64,000 nt of DNA from NCBI RefSeq assembly GCF_000424545.1, contig NZ_AUKC01000016.1, positions 1 through 64,000 on the forward strand, written 5' to 3'. Origin of the DNA: Butyrivibrio sp. NC3005. GTDB lineage: Bacteria > Bacillota > Clostridia > Lachnospirales > Lachnospiraceae. Position numbers and translations under genes: made by a program. The first letter of the stretch is position 1. Each line of letters opens with the position of its first letter. Shown here piece by piece: positions 32,410 to 42,582 of the stretch. The notes beneath the pieces are model-generated. The model was not told the origin of the DNA. It saw only the letters and a list, made by a program, of their open reading frames with translations, and searched no databases.

Positions 32410-32850
32410 ATGGAATTATCCAATTTAAGACCAGCAGAAGGTTCTGTACACAGCGATAACTTTAGAAGAGGTCGTGGTCACGCTTCAGGAAACGGAAAGA
32501 CTGCAGGTAAGGGTCACAAGGGTCAGAAGGCTCGTTCTGGAGCACCAAGACCAGGATTCGAAGGTGGTCAGATGCCATTGTTCAGAAGACTTCCTAAGAG
32601 AGGTTTCCAGAACATCAATTCTAAGCACATCGTAGCAATCAACTTGGATAGATTGGAAGTATTTGAAGACGGAGCTGAAGTTACTGTTGACGCACTTAAG
32701 AATCAGGGTATCATCAAGAAAGAGTATGATGGTGTTAAGATTCTTGGAAGTGGTGAGCTGACTAAGAAGCTTACGGTTAAAGTAAATGCATATTCTGCAT
32801 CTGCAAAAGAAAAAATCGAGGCACTTGGTGGAACTGCTGAGGTGATCTAA
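32410..32850 (+). CDS. rplO: 50S ribosomal protein L15
   Basis: L15 (146 residues). [20 protein letters not shown] and [16 protein letters not shown] are conserved. Its stop overlaps the secY start by one base. Confidence 0.97.
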   Translation: MELSNLRPAEGSVHSDNFRRGRGHASGNGKTAGKGHKGQKARSGAPRPGFEGGQMPLFRRLPKRGFQNINSKHIVAINLDRLEVFEDGAEVTVDALKNQGIIKKEYDGVKILGSGELTKKLTVKVNAYSASAKEKIEALGGTAEVI

Positions 32851-34169
32851 TGTTCACAACCTTAAAGAATGCATTCAAAATCAAAGATATTAGAAATAAG
32901 ATTTTCTTTACTTTTTTGATGCTTGCTATTGTCAGACTTGGAACTGCAATTTCAGCTCCAGGAATTAAATCAGATGTATTTACTAACTGGTACAATGGCA
33001 TGACATCTAATAAGGCTCTTGGTTTTATGGATCGTTTTACAGGTGGTTCATTTGAAAAAATGTCTATTTTGGCATTAAATATAACCCCCTATATCACATC
33101 CTCTATTATCATTCAGCTGCTGACGATTGCAATTCCTAAATTGGAGGAGTTGCAGCATGATGGAGAAGAAGGACGTAAAAAGCTTACTGCCTATACTCGT
33201 CGTGTTACTATTGCTCTTGCTCTTATAGAATCAATAGCAATGTCTGTTGGATTCTATCGAAATGGCAATATGATTAAGTCTCAAAATATGATTTATTGTG
33301 TAGAGATAGTATTAGCTCTTACAGCTGGTAGTGCATTCCTTATGTGGATTGGTGAAAGAATCACAGATTATGGTGTAGGCAATGGTATATCCATTGTCTT
33401 GACAATTAATATTGTGTCTAGAATGCCGCAAGATTTAGGAGCACTCTATACAAAGTTTTTGAGCAATCATTCAATTGTTCAGAAAGTTGTATATGGACTA
33501 ATTATTTTTGCGATTATTGTAGCAATGGTAGTTGTTGTAGTAATCTTAAATGATGCTGAAAGAAGAATTCCTGTTCAATATGCAAAGAAACTTCAAGGGC
33601 GTAAAATGGTTGGAGCAGGCGGAGCTGAAATTCCTCTTAAGGTTAATACAGCTGGTGTTATGCCAATTATTTTTGCTATGTCACTTTTTCAGTTCCCACT
33701 TATTGTATCTCAATTAGTTGGATATAACGGAACTGGTGTTTGGGGCGAAGTACTTAAGTATTTGAACGAAGGAAACTGGTTTGACAAGACTGCTCCAAAG
33801 TATTCTATCGGTCTTGTTGTTTACCTTTTGTTGATGATCTTTTTTGCTTATTTTTATACATCGATTACTTTTAATCCGTTGGAAGTTGCTGATAACCTGA
33901 AAAAGCAGGGTGGCTTTATTCCTGGAATTCGTCCTGGAAAACCAACAAGTGATTATTTGAATACTGTATTAAACTACATTATTTTTATCGGTGTATGTGG
34001 CCTTATGATTGTCGCAATTCTTCCGATTATGTTTAGTGGTCTGTTTGGAGCGAATATTTCATTTGGTGGTACATCAATGATAATTGTAGTAAGTGTTATA
34101 CTTGAGACAATTAAACAGATTGAATCACAGATGCTTGTTCGTAACTATAAGGGCTTTTTAGACGATTAA
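32850..34169 (+). CDS. secY: Preprotein translocase subunit SecY
   Basis: The pore subunit of the Sec channel (439 residues, ten membrane spans). Contains NITPYITSSIIIQLLTIAIP, GIGNGIS-like GVGNGISIVLTINI, and KKQGGFIPGIRPGKPTSDYL in the cytoplasmic loop that meets SecA and the ribosome. Works with secE (1812). Translationally coupled to rplO and followed by a terminator. Confidence 0.98.
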   Translation: MFTTLKNAFKIKDIRNKIFFTFLMLAIVRLGTAISAPGIKSDVFTNWYNGMTSNKALGFMDRFTGGSFEKMSILALNITPYITSSIIIQLLTIAIPKLEELQHDGEEGRKKLTAYTRRVTIALALIESIAMSVGFYRNGNMIKSQNMIYCVEIVLALTAGSAFLMWIGERITDYGVGNGISIVLTINIVSRMPQDLGALYTKFLSNHSIVQKVVYGLIIFAIIVAMVVVVVILNDAERRIPVQYAKKLQGRKMVGAGGAEIPLKVNTAGVMPIIFAMSLFQFPLIVSQLVGYNGTGVWGEVLKYLNEGNWFDKTAPKYSIGLVVYLLLMIFFAYFYTSITFNPLEVADNLKKQGGFIPGIRPGKPTSDYLNTVLNYIIFIGVCGLMIVAILPIMFSGLFGANISFGGTSMIIVVSVILETIKQIESQMLVRNYKGFLDD

Positions 34170-34173
34170 AAAT

Positions 34174-34223
34174 GACAGAGGCCGGAAAACATGGAATTGC
34201 CATGCTCGGTCTCTGCCTTTTTC
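34174..34223 (+). terminator. Terminator after secY
   Basis: A long stem: AGAGGCCG/CGGTCTCT with an inner CATGG/CCATG, then CCTTTTTC. It partly separates secY from adk. Confidence 0.75.
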
Positions 34224-34228
34224 TATTA

Positions 34229-34257
34229 TTGACTGTAGTGGGTATTTTCGGTTTAAA
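34229..34257 (+). promoter_or_regulatory. Possible adk promoter
   Basis: TTGACT (34229-34234), 17 bases, TTTAAA (34252-34257). Weak -10, but it lies straight after the secY terminator. Confidence 0.4.
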
Positions 34258-34302
34258 TTTAGGTTTTGTTAAATCTTATTTAAGAAGAAAAGGAGCAAAA
34301 GG

Positions 34303-34944
34303 ATGAAAATAATTATGCTGGGTGCACCTGGTGCTGGAAAAGGCACACAGGCTCAAATGATCTGTGATAAGTACAGTATTCCACACATTTCTACAGGAGA
34401 TCTTTTCCGTTCAAATATTAAGAACGGTACTGAATTAGGAAAAAAAGCTAAAGAGTACATGGATAAAGGACAGTTAGTACCAGATGAATTAACAGTTCAG
34501 CTTTTGCTTGATAGAGTAGCAAATGATGATTGCAAAAATGGTTATGTGCTTGACGGATTTCCACGTACTATTCCACAGGCAGAAGTTCTTGATAAAGAAC
34601 TAAGCGGTCTTGGAGATAAAGTAGATTTTGCAATTAACGTAGATGTCCCAGATGAAAATATTGTTCGAAGAATGTCTGGTCGTCGTACTTGCCCTAAGTG
34701 TGGTGCAAGCTATCATATTGAGCATATTCCTCCGAAAAAAGAAGGTGTATGTGATAGATGTGGTGCAGAGCTTATTCAAAGAGATGATGATAAGCCAGAG
34801 ACCGTTCAGAATCGTTTAAGTGTTTATCATGAACAGACTCAGCCATTAATTAATTTTTATGATGAAAAAGCTATTCTTAAAACAGTTGATGGCACTAAAG
34901 ATTTGAATGATGTTTTTGCTGACATTGTGGCTATTTTAGGATAA
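34303..34944 (+). CDS. adk: Adenylate kinase
   Basis: Converts ATP plus AMP to two ADP (213 residues). P-loop [11 protein letters not shown] at about 7-17, DGFPRT motif, and a LID domain of the zinc type with CPKC and CDRC, as in Gram-positive adenylate kinases. 12 bases before map. Confidence 0.98.
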   Translation: MKIIMLGAPGAGKGTQAQMICDKYSIPHISTGDLFRSNIKNGTELGKKAKEYMDKGQLVPDELTVQLLLDRVANDDCKNGYVLDGFPRTIPQAEVLDKELSGLGDKVDFAINVDVPDENIVRRMSGRRTCPKCGASYHIEHIPPKKEGVCDRCGAELIQRDDDKPETVQNRLSVYHEQTQPLINFYDEKAILKTVDGTKDLNDVFADIVAILG

Positions 34945-34956
34945 TGGAGTTTTATC

Positions 34957-35727
34957 ATGTCGGTTGTTATTAAGACAAAGGATGAGATTGCTCTTATGAG
35001 AGAATCTGGTCATATTCTTGCTAAAGTTCATCAAGAATTGCATGAGGCTCTTCATCCGGGAATGTCAACTTTAGAAATAGACCAGTTAGGTGAAAAATTA
35101 ATTCGACAGATGGGTGGTGTACCTAATTGTAAGAATTATGAAGGGTTTCCAGGATCAATTTGCATTTCAATAAATGATGAAGTTGTACATGGCATACCAA
35201 AATCTGACAGATATGTAGAAGAGGGTGATATAGTTACCTTTGATACAGGTCTTATATATAAGGGATGGCATTCTGATGCTGCTCGAACATGGGGAGTTGG
35301 AAAAATATCAGATGATGCCAAACAATTAATTGATGTAACAAAGCATAGTTTTTTCGTTGGTATAAAAAAGGCAGTAGCAGGCAATAGATTATTTGAGATT
35401 TCTAAATCCATTGATAAATATGTTACTTCTTATGGTTATGGAATTGTTCATGAATTATCAGGGCATGGAATCGGAAGAGAACTTCATGAAGATCCGATTG
35501 TTCCTAATTATAGGCAGTTGAGAAGAGGAATTCTTTTAAAAGAAGGAATGACTATTTGCGTTGAGCCTATGATAACAATGGGACAACGATATGTCGATTG
35601 GCTTGATGATGAGTGGACTGTAGTTACTGCGGATCATAGCCTTTCAGCTCACTATGAAAATACAATAGCTATTACTGATGGAGAACCAGAAATATTAACC
35701 ATGCTTGATGATGAACAAGGAGAATAA
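34957..35727 (+). CDS. map: Methionine aminopeptidase type I
   Basis: Removes the N-terminal Met from new proteins (256 residues). Metal ligands are recognisable in [17 protein letters not shown] (two Asp), [10 protein letters not shown] (His), VEPMI (Glu) and the C-terminal [16 protein letters not shown] (Glu). Lies between adk and infA, 1 base before infA. Confidence 0.97.
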   Translation: MSVVIKTKDEIALMRESGHILAKVHQELHEALHPGMSTLEIDQLGEKLIRQMGGVPNCKNYEGFPGSICISINDEVVHGIPKSDRYVEEGDIVTFDTGLIYKGWHSDAARTWGVGKISDDAKQLIDVTKHSFFVGIKKAVAGNRLFEISKSIDKYVTSYGYGIVHELSGHGIGRELHEDPIVPNYRQLRRGILLKEGMTICVEPMITMGQRYVDWLDDEWTVVTADHSLSAHYENTIAITDGEPEILTMLDDEQGE

Positions 35728-35728
35728 A

Positions 35729-35947
35729 ATGTCGAAAGCAGATGTTATTGAAATCGAAGGAAAAGTAATTGAAAAGCTTCCTAACACAATGTTTCGTGTT
35801 GAGCTTGAAAACGGTCACATCGTTCTCGCTCATATAAGTGGTAAGCTTAGACAGAACTTTATCCGTATTCTTCCTGGAGATAAAGTTACAATGGAGCTTT
35901 CTCCATATGATCTTAGTAAAGGAAGAATTATTTGGAGAGATAAGTAA
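35729..35947 (+). CDS. infA: Translation initiation factor IF-1
   Basis: IF-1 (72 residues), S1/OB fold binding the A site during initiation. [19 protein letters not shown] and [20 protein letters not shown] are typical. ATG 35729 follows AAGGAGA, which lies in the end of map. Confidence 0.98.
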   Translation: MSKADVIEIEGKVIEKLPNTMFRVELENGHIVLAHISGKLRQNFIRILPGDKVTMELSPYDLSKGRIIWRDK

Positions 35948-36020
35948 TTACAAAACAGTTTATTTTCGAAAAAATTGTATAAATCGTAGAAAAAAATTGT
36001 CGAAAATTTACAAAAAGTTA

Positions 36021-36049
36021 TTGCAATAAAAAAAACAATGATGTATACT
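36021..36049 (+). promoter_or_regulatory. Promoter before rpmJ-rpsM
   Basis: TTGCAA (36021-36026), 17 bases, TATACT (36044-36049). Gives the alpha part of the superoperon its own start. Confidence 0.6.
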
Positions 36050-36149
36050 TTAAAACGGTCTTTTGTGTAGAGACCTATATTTGTGTCCTCAAGGCACAAA
36101 ATTGAGGTATTTCATTATATATGCGTTTAATCGCAAGAAAGGAGTCAGG

Positions 36150-36263
36150 ATGAAAGTCAGATCTTCTGTTAAGCCAATGTGCGAAAAGTGCAAGGTTATT
36201 AAGAGAAAGGGTGTTATCAGAGTTATCTGTGAGAACCCTAAGCACAAGCAGAGACAGGGTTGA
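36150..36263 (+). CDS. rpmJ: 50S ribosomal protein L36
   Basis: The smallest ribosomal protein (37 residues), [20 protein letters not shown], with C-C-C-H zinc ligands (CEKC, C27, H32). SD AAAGGAG 5 bases or so upstream of ATG 36150. Confidence 0.97.
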   Translation: MKVRSSVKPMCEKCKVIKRKGVIRVICENPKHKQRQG

Positions 36264-36537
36264 TTCGATTCGTCTGGACTTAGAAGTCTGTTCGATTAAT
36301 ATATCGTAGAGCCTACGTATATTACTTTTTGATACCAAGCGTATTGGAAAGATCGGATGAAAAAACCTGTCCGATTGGGCATATAGATTTCAGCTTTTAG
36401 CGAAGTTATGAATTATTATTAATTCAGGTGCCTCAATCAATAAGTAACCGTATGCCACAATAATAAAAGCATTCTTACACTGAACCGGTAGGAATAGCAG
36501 TGACATACCTATTCAATATTATGGAGGAATTTTTAAA
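36264..36537 (+). promoter_or_regulatory. Structured leader before rpsM
   Basis: No gene in this 274-base stretch. It holds several hairpins: GACTT/AAGTC near 36280, an A/T-rich stem around ATCGTA/TACG (about 36299-36325), and ATCGG/CCGAT around 36352-36375. The layout resembles the other ribosomal leaders of the window. Confidence 0.4.
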
Positions 36538-36906
36538 ATGGCTCGTATTGCAGGTGTTGATTTACCTAGAGACAAGCGCGTTGAAATCGGCTTGACTTAT
36601 ATCTATGGAATCGGTAGAACAAGTTCTAATAAGATTCTCGCTAAGGCTGGTGTTAATCCAGATACTCGTTGCCGTGACCTTACAGATGAAGAGGTTAAGA
36701 AGCTTAGCGAAGTAATTTCAGATGATTATATGGTAGAAGGTGATCTCCGTCGTGATGTTGCTATGAACATCAAGAGACTCACTGAGATTGGTTGTTATCG
36801 TGGATCTCGTCATAGAAAGAACCTTCCTTGCCGTGGTCAGAGAACAAAGACCAATGCAAGAACTCGTAAGGGTCCTAAGAGAACAATTGCTAATAAGAAG
36901 AAGTGA
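36538..36906 (+). CDS. rpsM: 30S ribosomal protein S13
   Basis: S13 (122 residues), top of the 30S head. [20 protein letters not shown] and [20 protein letters not shown] are diagnostic. Confidence 0.98.
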   Translation: MARIAGVDLPRDKRVEIGLTYIYGIGRTSSNKILAKAGVNPDTRCRDLTDEEVKKLSEVISDDYMVEGDLRRDVAMNIKRLTEIGCYRGSRHRKNLPCRGQRTKTNARTRKGPKRTIANKKK

Positions 36907-36989
36907 TAAATTTCGTGTGAATTAAGGATTATTAGTATAGTCACTCGTAAATTTGATTCACAAATAGGAAGAAAGTAGGTTAGTTTACT

Positions 36990-37382
36990 ATGGCAAATAT
37001 AAAAGCTGGCGCTTCTAAGAAGCGTGTTAAGAAAAACGTTGAACACGGTCAGGCACATATTCAGGCATCTTTTAACAACACAATTGTAACATTAACAGAT
37101 GCTGCTGGAAATGCTCTTAGTTGGGCAAGTGCTGGTGGACTTGGATTTAAAGGTTCAAGAAAATCTACTCCTTATGCTGCACAGGTAGCTGCTGAGACAG
37201 CAACAAAGGCTGCTCTTATTCACGGTCTTAAGACAGTAGATGTATTCGTAAAGGGACCAGGTTCAGGAAGAGAAGCTGCAATAAGAGCTCTTGCTGCGAA
37301 CGGTCTTACAGTAACAAGCATTACAGACGTAACACCAGTTCCGCATAACGGATGTCGTCCACCAAAGAGAAGACGTGTATAA
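36990..37382 (+). CDS. rpsK: 30S ribosomal protein S11
   Basis: S11 (130 residues). [19 protein letters not shown] and [17 protein letters not shown] at the end. Followed by a 156-base gap with a perfect palindrome before rpsD. Confidence 0.98.
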   Translation: MANIKAGASKKRVKKNVEHGQAHIQASFNNTIVTLTDAAGNALSWASAGGLGFKGSRKSTPYAAQVAAETATKAALIHGLKTVDVFVKGPGSGREAAIRALAANGLTVTSITDVTPVPHNGCRPPKRRRV

Positions 37383-37429
37383 TCGTAACCTTTGATTATT
37401 GGTGTATTAAGTTATTATAGTTGTTTTAT

Positions 37430-37462
37430 ATGATGTAATATCATAATTTGATATTACATCAT
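37430..37462 (+). other. Perfect 14-bp palindrome before rpsD
   Basis: 14 bases (37430-37443) pair exactly with 37449-37462 across a 5-base loop. No T run follows. It may be an S4 target (S4 autoregulates in Bacillus and E. coli) or a processing site. Confidence 0.55.
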
Positions 37463-37538
37463 TGTATAAATGAAAGTTGGAAGAAGGTTTATAACTGTAA
37501 ACAACAACAGGATTTTTCCTGAAAGAAAGGAGCCCAAA

Positions 37539-38132
37539 ATGGCAGTAAATAGAACTCCCGTCCTTAAGAGATGCAGATCTCTTGATCTTGATCCTACATT
37601 CCTTGGATATGATAAGAAGTCTAAGAGAAATTCTCAGAGAGCAAATCGTAAGTTATCTGAATATGGTCAGCAGCTTCGTGAGAAGCAGAAGGCTAAGTTC
37701 ATCTATGGCGTACTTGAGAAGCCTTTCAGAAATTACTACAAAAAGGCTGATCAGATGAAAGGCCAGACTGGTGAAAACCTTATGATTATCCTTGAGAGAA
37801 GACTTGACAATGTCATCTTCCGTCTTGGTTTTGCAAGAACAAGAAGAGAAGCTCGTCAGATCGTTCTTCACAAGTTTGTTACAGTTAATGGCGCTACAAT
37901 AAATGTACCATCTTACATGATTAAAGCTGGTGATGTAGTAGCTATTAAAGAGTCTGCGCAGAATATGCAGAGATTTAAAGATGTTGCAGAAATTGCTGGA
38001 TCACGTCTTGTTCCAGAGTGGATTGATGCCGATAAAGAAAATTGGAAGGGTACAATTAAGCAGCTTCCTGCTAGAAACATGATTGATGTTCCTGTAGATG
38101 AAATGCAGATCGTCGAGTTGTACTCCAAGTAA
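37539..38132 (+). CDS. rpsD: 30S ribosomal protein S4
   Basis: S4 (197 residues from ATG 37539, chosen for AAAGGAG upstream). It has the S4 domain ERRLDNVIFRLGFARTRREA and the C-terminal ending PVDEMQIVELYSK. Only one Cys in the N-terminal part, so a zinc-free form. Confidence 0.97.
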   Translation: MAVNRTPVLKRCRSLDLDPTFLGYDKKSKRNSQRANRKLSEYGQQLREKQKAKFIYGVLEKPFRNYYKKADQMKGQTGENLMIILERRLDNVIFRLGFARTRREARQIVLHKFVTVNGATINVPSYMIKAGDVVAIKESAQNMQRFKDVAEIAGSRLVPEWIDADKENWKGTIKQLPARNMIDVPVDEMQIVELYSK

Positions 38133-38187
38133 TTAGTGTATTAACTGGATTGCAGCCATTGATGAAGCATATAAGGAGGAAATATCA

Positions 38188-39153
38188 GTGTTTGATTTTG
38201 AGAGACCAAATATTGAAGTTGCAGAAATCTCAGATGATAAGAAGTATGGAAGATTCGTTGTAGAGCCTCTGGAAAGAGGTTATGGTATTACACTTGGTAA
38301 TTCCCTCAGAAGGATCATGCTTTCTTCATTACCCGGTGCTGCTGTAAGTCAAGTCAAAATTGATGGTGTTCTTCATGAGTTCAGTACTATTCCAGGAGTA
38401 AAGGAAGATGTTACTGAAATAATCATGAATATCAAGAGTCTTGCTATTAAGAATAATTCCGAGACAAATGAGCCAAAGACTGCTTACATCGAATTTTCAG
38501 GTGAAGGTGTTGTTAAAGCATCTGATATTCAGGTTGATCAGGATATCGAGATTATGAACCCTGATTTGACTATCGCAACTCTTTGTGGTGCTGATGCTAA
38601 GCTTTATATGGAGCTTACAATTACAAAGGGAAGAGGATATGTAAGTTCAGACAAGAATAAATCACCTGAACTTCCAATTGGTGTTATTGCAATTGATTCT
38701 ATTTATACTCCAGTTGAGCGTGTGAATGTAATCGTTGAAAATACTCGTGTTGGTCAGGTAACAGATTTTGATAAACTGACATTGGATATTCATACAAATG
38801 GAACACTTGGTCCTGATGAAGCTGTTAGCCTTGCAGCTAAGGTTTTATCTGAGCATTTGTCTTTGTTTATTGATTTATCCGAGAATGCTAAGGCTACTGA
38901 GATTATGGTAGACAAAGCAACAGATACTAAGGGTAAAGTTCTTGAGATGAATATTGATGAACTTGAACTTTCTGTTCGTTCTTTTAATTGTCTTAAGAGA
39001 GCCGGAATCAATACTGTTGAAGAACTTTGCAATAAGACTCCGGATGACATGATGAAGGTTCGTAATTTAGGACGTAAATCTTTAGAGGAAGTATTAGCTA
39101 AGTTGAAAGAGCTTGGTCTTGCCCTTAGAGATTCAGAGAATTCAGAGCTTTAA
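38188..39153 (+). CDS. rpoA: DNA-directed RNA polymerase subunit alpha
   Basis: Alpha subunit (321 residues), scaffold for beta/beta' and promoter UP-element contact. N-terminal domain with [21 protein letters not shown]-terminal domain with [21 protein letters not shown] start at 38188 after AAGGAGG. Confidence 0.98.
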   Translation: MFDFERPNIEVAEISDDKKYGRFVVEPLERGYGITLGNSLRRIMLSSLPGAAVSQVKIDGVLHEFSTIPGVKEDVTEIIMNIKSLAIKNNSETNEPKTAYIEFSGEGVVKASDIQVDQDIEIMNPDLTIATLCGADAKLYMELTITKGRGYVSSDKNKSPELPIGVIAIDSIYTPVERVNVIVENTRVGQVTDFDKLTLDIHTNGTLGPDEAVSLAAKVLSEHLSLFIDLSENAKATEIMVDKATDTKGKVLEMNIDELELSVRSFNCLKRAGINTVEELCNKTPDDMMKVRNLGRKSLEEVLAKLKELGLALRDSENSEL

Positions 39154-39161
39154 TTATATTT

Positions 39162-39307
39162 GAGTGTTATTTAATTAATAAAATAATACTCAATCCGTTG
39201 ATGGTAAAACCAAAGAGTACGGAAACGGATTCTCAAACGGTGTAGTTAACATTTTGTAGGTAAGTCCGATGAGCACTGCATTATGTACCTTGTAGAGAGA
39301 ACTCTAC
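39162..39307 (+). promoter_or_regulatory. Structured leader before rplQ
   Basis: Three hairpins in a row: an 11-bp stem (39162-39172 with 39181-39191), AATCCGTT/AACGGATT (39192-39199 with 39224-39231) and GTAGAG/CTCTAC (39292-39307). None ends in a T run. Confidence 0.45.
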
Positions 39308-39328
39308 ATAGAGAAAGGAAATAAAAAA

Positions 39329-39883
39329 ATGGCAATGTATAGAAAGCTTAGTAAAGCAACAAAACCTAGAAAGGCTCTTTTGAGAAATCAGGTTACAGCT
39401 CTTCTTTATAATGGAAAGATCGTTACAACTGAGGCTCGTGCAAAGGAAGTACGTAAAATTGCTGAGCACCTTATAACTCTTGGTGTTAGAGAGAAAGATA
39501 ACACAGTTGAAGGTGTTGTAAAGGTTAAGCATGTAAAGAAGGACGAGAACGGAAAGCGTATCGTTCTTAAGAAAGTCATGAATGCTGAACACAAGAGTGT
39601 TAAGGTTTATGATTATGTTGTTGAAGAGAAGACAGTAACAAAGGATCAGCCTTCTCGTCTTCACGCTAGACGTCAGATGTACAAAATGCTTTATGCAGTA
39701 ACAGAAGTACCTGCTGATGGTAAGGCTCGTAAGAAGAATACAAACAGAGTTGATCTTACAGATAAGATTTTTGATGAGTATGCTCCAAAGTATGCTGATC
39801 GTAAGGGTGGTTACACTCGTATTATCAAGCTTGGAACTCGTAAGGGTGACGCAGCTGAGATGGTTATTCTTGAGCTTGTTTAA
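39329..39883 (+). CDS. rplQ: 50S ribosomal protein L17
   Basis: L17 (184 residues), about 55 longer than E. coli L17. The extra part is a charged insertion of about 50 residues (roughly 58-108) between [13 protein letters not shown] and [16 protein letters not shown]. The C-terminal [18 protein letters not shown] is normal. Such insertions are known in Lachnospiraceae. Ends the superoperon. Confidence 0.96.
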   Translation: MAMYRKLSKATKPRKALLRNQVTALLYNGKIVTTEARAKEVRKIAEHLITLGVREKDNTVEGVVKVKHVKKDENGKRIVLKKVMNAEHKSVKVYDYVVEEKTVTKDQPSRLHARRQMYKMLYAVTEVPADGKARKKNTNRVDLTDKIFDEYAPKYADRKGGYTRIIKLGTRKGDAAEMVILELV

Positions 39884-39906
39884 TTTTTATTGTTTTTTAT
39901 AAAAAA

Positions 39907-39943
39907 ATATCGGTCACTAGCTTAGTGACTGGTATTTTTTTTT
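39907..39943 (+). terminator. Terminator after rplQ
   Basis: A 13-bp stem (39907-39919 with 39923-39935, two G-U) and a long T run. Confidence 0.92.
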
Positions 39944-40264
39944 GTGTGACAAAAATGTATTCGCGACGTTCTTGTAGCGTATGCAAATATTTACATAGAT
40001 ATTTATATAAGAGTTTGTACAAAATTTTTCGCAGGCTTTGCCTGGTTCAAATATGGAAGAAATGTGTCCATTCAACCTATATGCTGCTATTGTAAAAATT
40101 CCCGTATGAATATAAAATGATTAGAGTATGTTTAAAAATAACTTTTTTATGTTGTTCGAAAAATGATGCTTAAATTGGTAATTAAAAAGCTTTGTAGGAT
40201 AAAAAATTAACGTCTAGTCTTGGCTATGATGTTTTTTATTATTTGATTAAAGCATGAATCTATT

Positions 40265-40402
40265 GATTTTTGTCACTGTGTTCCGAAAAATGCGCAAACT
40301 GACCATTTAAAAAGGCTTCGCCTTGGATCATTCTGCCGCTTGACTTTTGTTCTCACGAAACTCGCAGTAAATGCGAGTTTCTGAATATAAGTGACAAGAA
40401 GT
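40265..40402. repeat. 138-bp repeat with inverted ends, copy 1
   Basis: Begins GATTTTTGTCACT and ends AGTGACAAGAAGT, nearly complementary ends. Inside: AAGGC/GCCTT hairpin and a perfect 9-bp hairpin AAACTCGCA/TGCGAGTTT. Same length and order as copy 2. The gap 39944-40706 has no gene. Confidence 0.85.
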
Positions 40403-40436
40403 TTAGGACAACGCCAAGAATCCTGCTTTGCAGGAC

Positions 40437-40461
40437 AAAATTTGTCTTAACGACAAATTTT
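40437..40461. repeat. Perfect palindrome between the two repeats
   Basis: AAAATTTGTC (40437-40446), loop of 5, GACAAATTTT (40452-40461). It lies in the 105-base spacer between copies; a TCCTGC/GCAGGA hairpin is just upstream. Confidence 0.6.
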
Positions 40462-40507
40462 GGTCTGGTACGGTTCTTGATTTTTCTGATGAAAGCAAGA
40501 ACCTATA

Positions 40508-40645
40508 GATTTTTGTCACTACGTTCCAAAAACTACGCAAACTGGCCATTTAAAAAGCCTTCGCCTTGAACCAGTTTGCCGCTTGACTTTTGTTCTCACG
40601 AAACTCGCAGTAAATGCGAGTTTCTGAATATAAGTGACAAAAAGT
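40508..40645. repeat. 138-bp repeat with inverted ends, copy 2
   Basis: The direct repeat of 40265-40402. Here TTTTTGTCACT and AGTGACAAAAA are exact 11-bp inverted ends. An extra stem ACTGG/CCAGT is intact. It ends about 60 bases before ecfA1. Looks like a small non-coding (MITE or REP-like) element. Confidence 0.85.
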
Positions 40646-40706
40646 CATGCTATTAAGTATAATACTAATATTGTTAAATAATATGACCGATTTCTAGGAG
40701 ATTAAC

Positions 40707-41582
40707 ATGAACACTAGAATTGATGAGATGATTAAAGCTCAAAATGTAAAGTTTAAATATATAAAGCATGATGAAGAAGGAAATCCTGAAGGTGAAATTA
40801 CTGCAATTGATGATGTTTCTTTAAAAATTAAAAAGGGTGATTTTGTTGCTATTTTAGGCCACAATGGTTCAGGTAAGTCAACGCTTGCAAAACACTTCAA
40901 TGCATTATTATTTCCATTAGATGGAACGATACAGATAGATGGAATGGATACGCAAGATGAGTCTCTTTTGTGGGATATTAGGCATAATGCAGGTATGGTA
41001 TTTCAAAATCCTGATAATCAGATTATTGGACAGATTGTAGAAGAAGATGTAGGATTTGGACCTGAAAATATGGGTGTACCTACAGATGAAATATGGCAGA
41101 GAGTTGAAAACAGTCTTAATATTGTAGGAATGAACAAGTATAGAAAAAAATCTCCAAATCATTTATCAGGAGGTCAAAAACAACGCGTTTCAATTGCTGG
41201 TGTTATTGCTATGCAGCCTAAGTGCATAATCATGGATGAACCCACTGCAATGCTTGATCCAAGTGGTCGCAGAGAAGTTATTCGCGCTGCACATGATCTT
41301 AACAAGAATCATGGAATAACAATCATTCTAATTACTCACTATATGGAAGAAGTAGTGGATGCTGATTATATATATGTTATGGAAAAAGGGAAAATAGAGA
41401 TGCAGGGCAAACCTAGAGAGATTTTTTCTAAGGTTGAAAAGCTGAAAGAGTTGAGACTTGATGTTCCTCAAGTAACACTTCTTGCTCATGAACTCAGAAA
41501 AAAGGGTATTCCTTTATCTGAATGCATCCTTTCACGTCAGGAATTGGAAAATGAATTATTAAATTTGTATAGAAACAAATAA
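40707..41582 (+). CDS. ecfA1: ECF transporter ATPase EcfA1
   Basis: One of two ATPases of the energy-coupling module for vitamin and metal uptake (291 residues). Walker [10 protein letters not shown] at about 51-59, signature LSGGQKQR, Walker [13 protein letters not shown], and the EcfA1 C-terminal region. Forms ecfA1-ecfA2-ecfT-truA, the common Firmicute order. No S component is here, so this is a shared (group II) module. Confidence 0.95.
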   Translation: MNTRIDEMIKAQNVKFKYIKHDEEGNPEGEITAIDDVSLKIKKGDFVAILGHNGSGKSTLAKHFNALLFPLDGTIQIDGMDTQDESLLWDIRHNAGMVFQNPDNQIIGQIVEEDVGFGPENMGVPTDEIWQRVENSLNIVGMNKYRKKSPNHLSGGQKQRVSIAGVIAMQPKCIIMDEPTAMLDPSGRREVIRAAHDLNKNHGITIILITHYMEEVVDADYIYVMEKGKIEMQGKPREIFSKVEKLKELRLDVPQVTLLAHELRKKGIPLSECILSRQELENELLNLYRNK

Positions 41583-41718
41583 ATATTTTATCTACATTAA
41601 AAGATATTCAAATTTTTGTTTGAATATTTGGTTTAATATTTTTGAATAAATACATCGATATATAACAACGAATTTATGTAAGTTAAGTGAATAAATTATT
41701 GGAAGGAAACAGTAGAAG

Positions 41719-42567
41719 ATGTCAATTAAACTAGAGCATGTACAGCATATATATGAAAAAGGTACAGCGATGGAGCAGATTGCTCTAGATGATATAAATT
41801 TAGAAATTCTTGATGGACAGTTTATTGGGTTAATTGGACATACAGGATCTGGTAAATCTACTCTTGTAACACATCTAAATGGATTAACAAAACCAACAAG
41901 TGGAAGAATACTATGGAATGGTGAGGATATTAATGCATCAGGTTTTGATATGAAAAAACTTCGCTCAAAGGTAGGACTTGTTTTCCAATATCCAGAGCAT
42001 CAGCTGTTTGAAGCAGATGTTTTTAGTGATGTGTGTTTTGGACCCAAAAACCTTAAACTACCAAAAGAAGAAGTTGAAAAAAGAGCTTACGAAGCTTTGA
42101 AAATGGTAAAACTAGGAGATGAATTTTATAAACAATCTCCATTTGATTTGTCAGGAGGACAGAAGAGAAGAGTAGCAATAGCAGGAGTACTTGCAATGAA
42201 TCCAGAAGTGTTGATTTTGGATGAACCAACTGCGGGGCTTGATCCAAAGGGAAAGAAAGATATTTTAAATTTGATTTCTGATCTTCATAAAGAAAAGAAA
42301 ATAACTATAGTACTTGTTTCACATAGCATGGAAGATGTTGCTGAATATGTAGAACGAATAATAGTGATGAATTTTGGAAAAGTAATGTTTGATGATACTC
42401 CAAAACTTGTTTTTAGAAATATACAAGAACTTGAAAAAATGGGGCTTGCTGTTCCTCAAGTTACATATGTGATGCATGATTTGTATAATGCAGGCATCCC
42501 GGTTGATAAGGATGTCACTACAATAGAAGAAGCAAAGAATGAAATTTTAAAAATTTTCCATTCTTAA
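41719..42567 (+). CDS. ecfA2: ECF transporter ATPase EcfA2
   Basis: Second ATPase of the module (282 residues). Walker A GHTGSGKST, Q-loop FQYPEHQLFEADVFSDV, signature LSGGQKRR, Walker B LILDEPTAGLDP, H-loop VLVSHSMED. Pairs with EcfA1 and EcfT on the inner face of the membrane. 136 bases after ecfA1. Confidence 0.95.
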   Translation: MSIKLEHVQHIYEKGTAMEQIALDDINLEILDGQFIGLIGHTGSGKSTLVTHLNGLTKPTSGRILWNGEDINASGFDMKKLRSKVGLVFQYPEHQLFEADVFSDVCFGPKNLKLPKEEVEKRAYEALKMVKLGDEFYKQSPFDLSGGQKRRVAIAGVLAMNPEVLILDEPTAGLDPKGKKDILNLISDLHKEKKITIVLVSHSMEDVAEYVERIIVMNFGKVMFDDTPKLVFRNIQELEKMGLAVPQVTYVMHDLYNAGIPVDKDVTTIEEAKNEILKIFHS

Positions 42568-42582
42568 AGGACGGGTAAAAGT

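Noticed and set aside
37470-37538. N-terminal extension of S4 from an upstream in-frame ATG
   Set aside because: The SD and family alignment place the start at 37539; the extra residues have no counterpart in S4.
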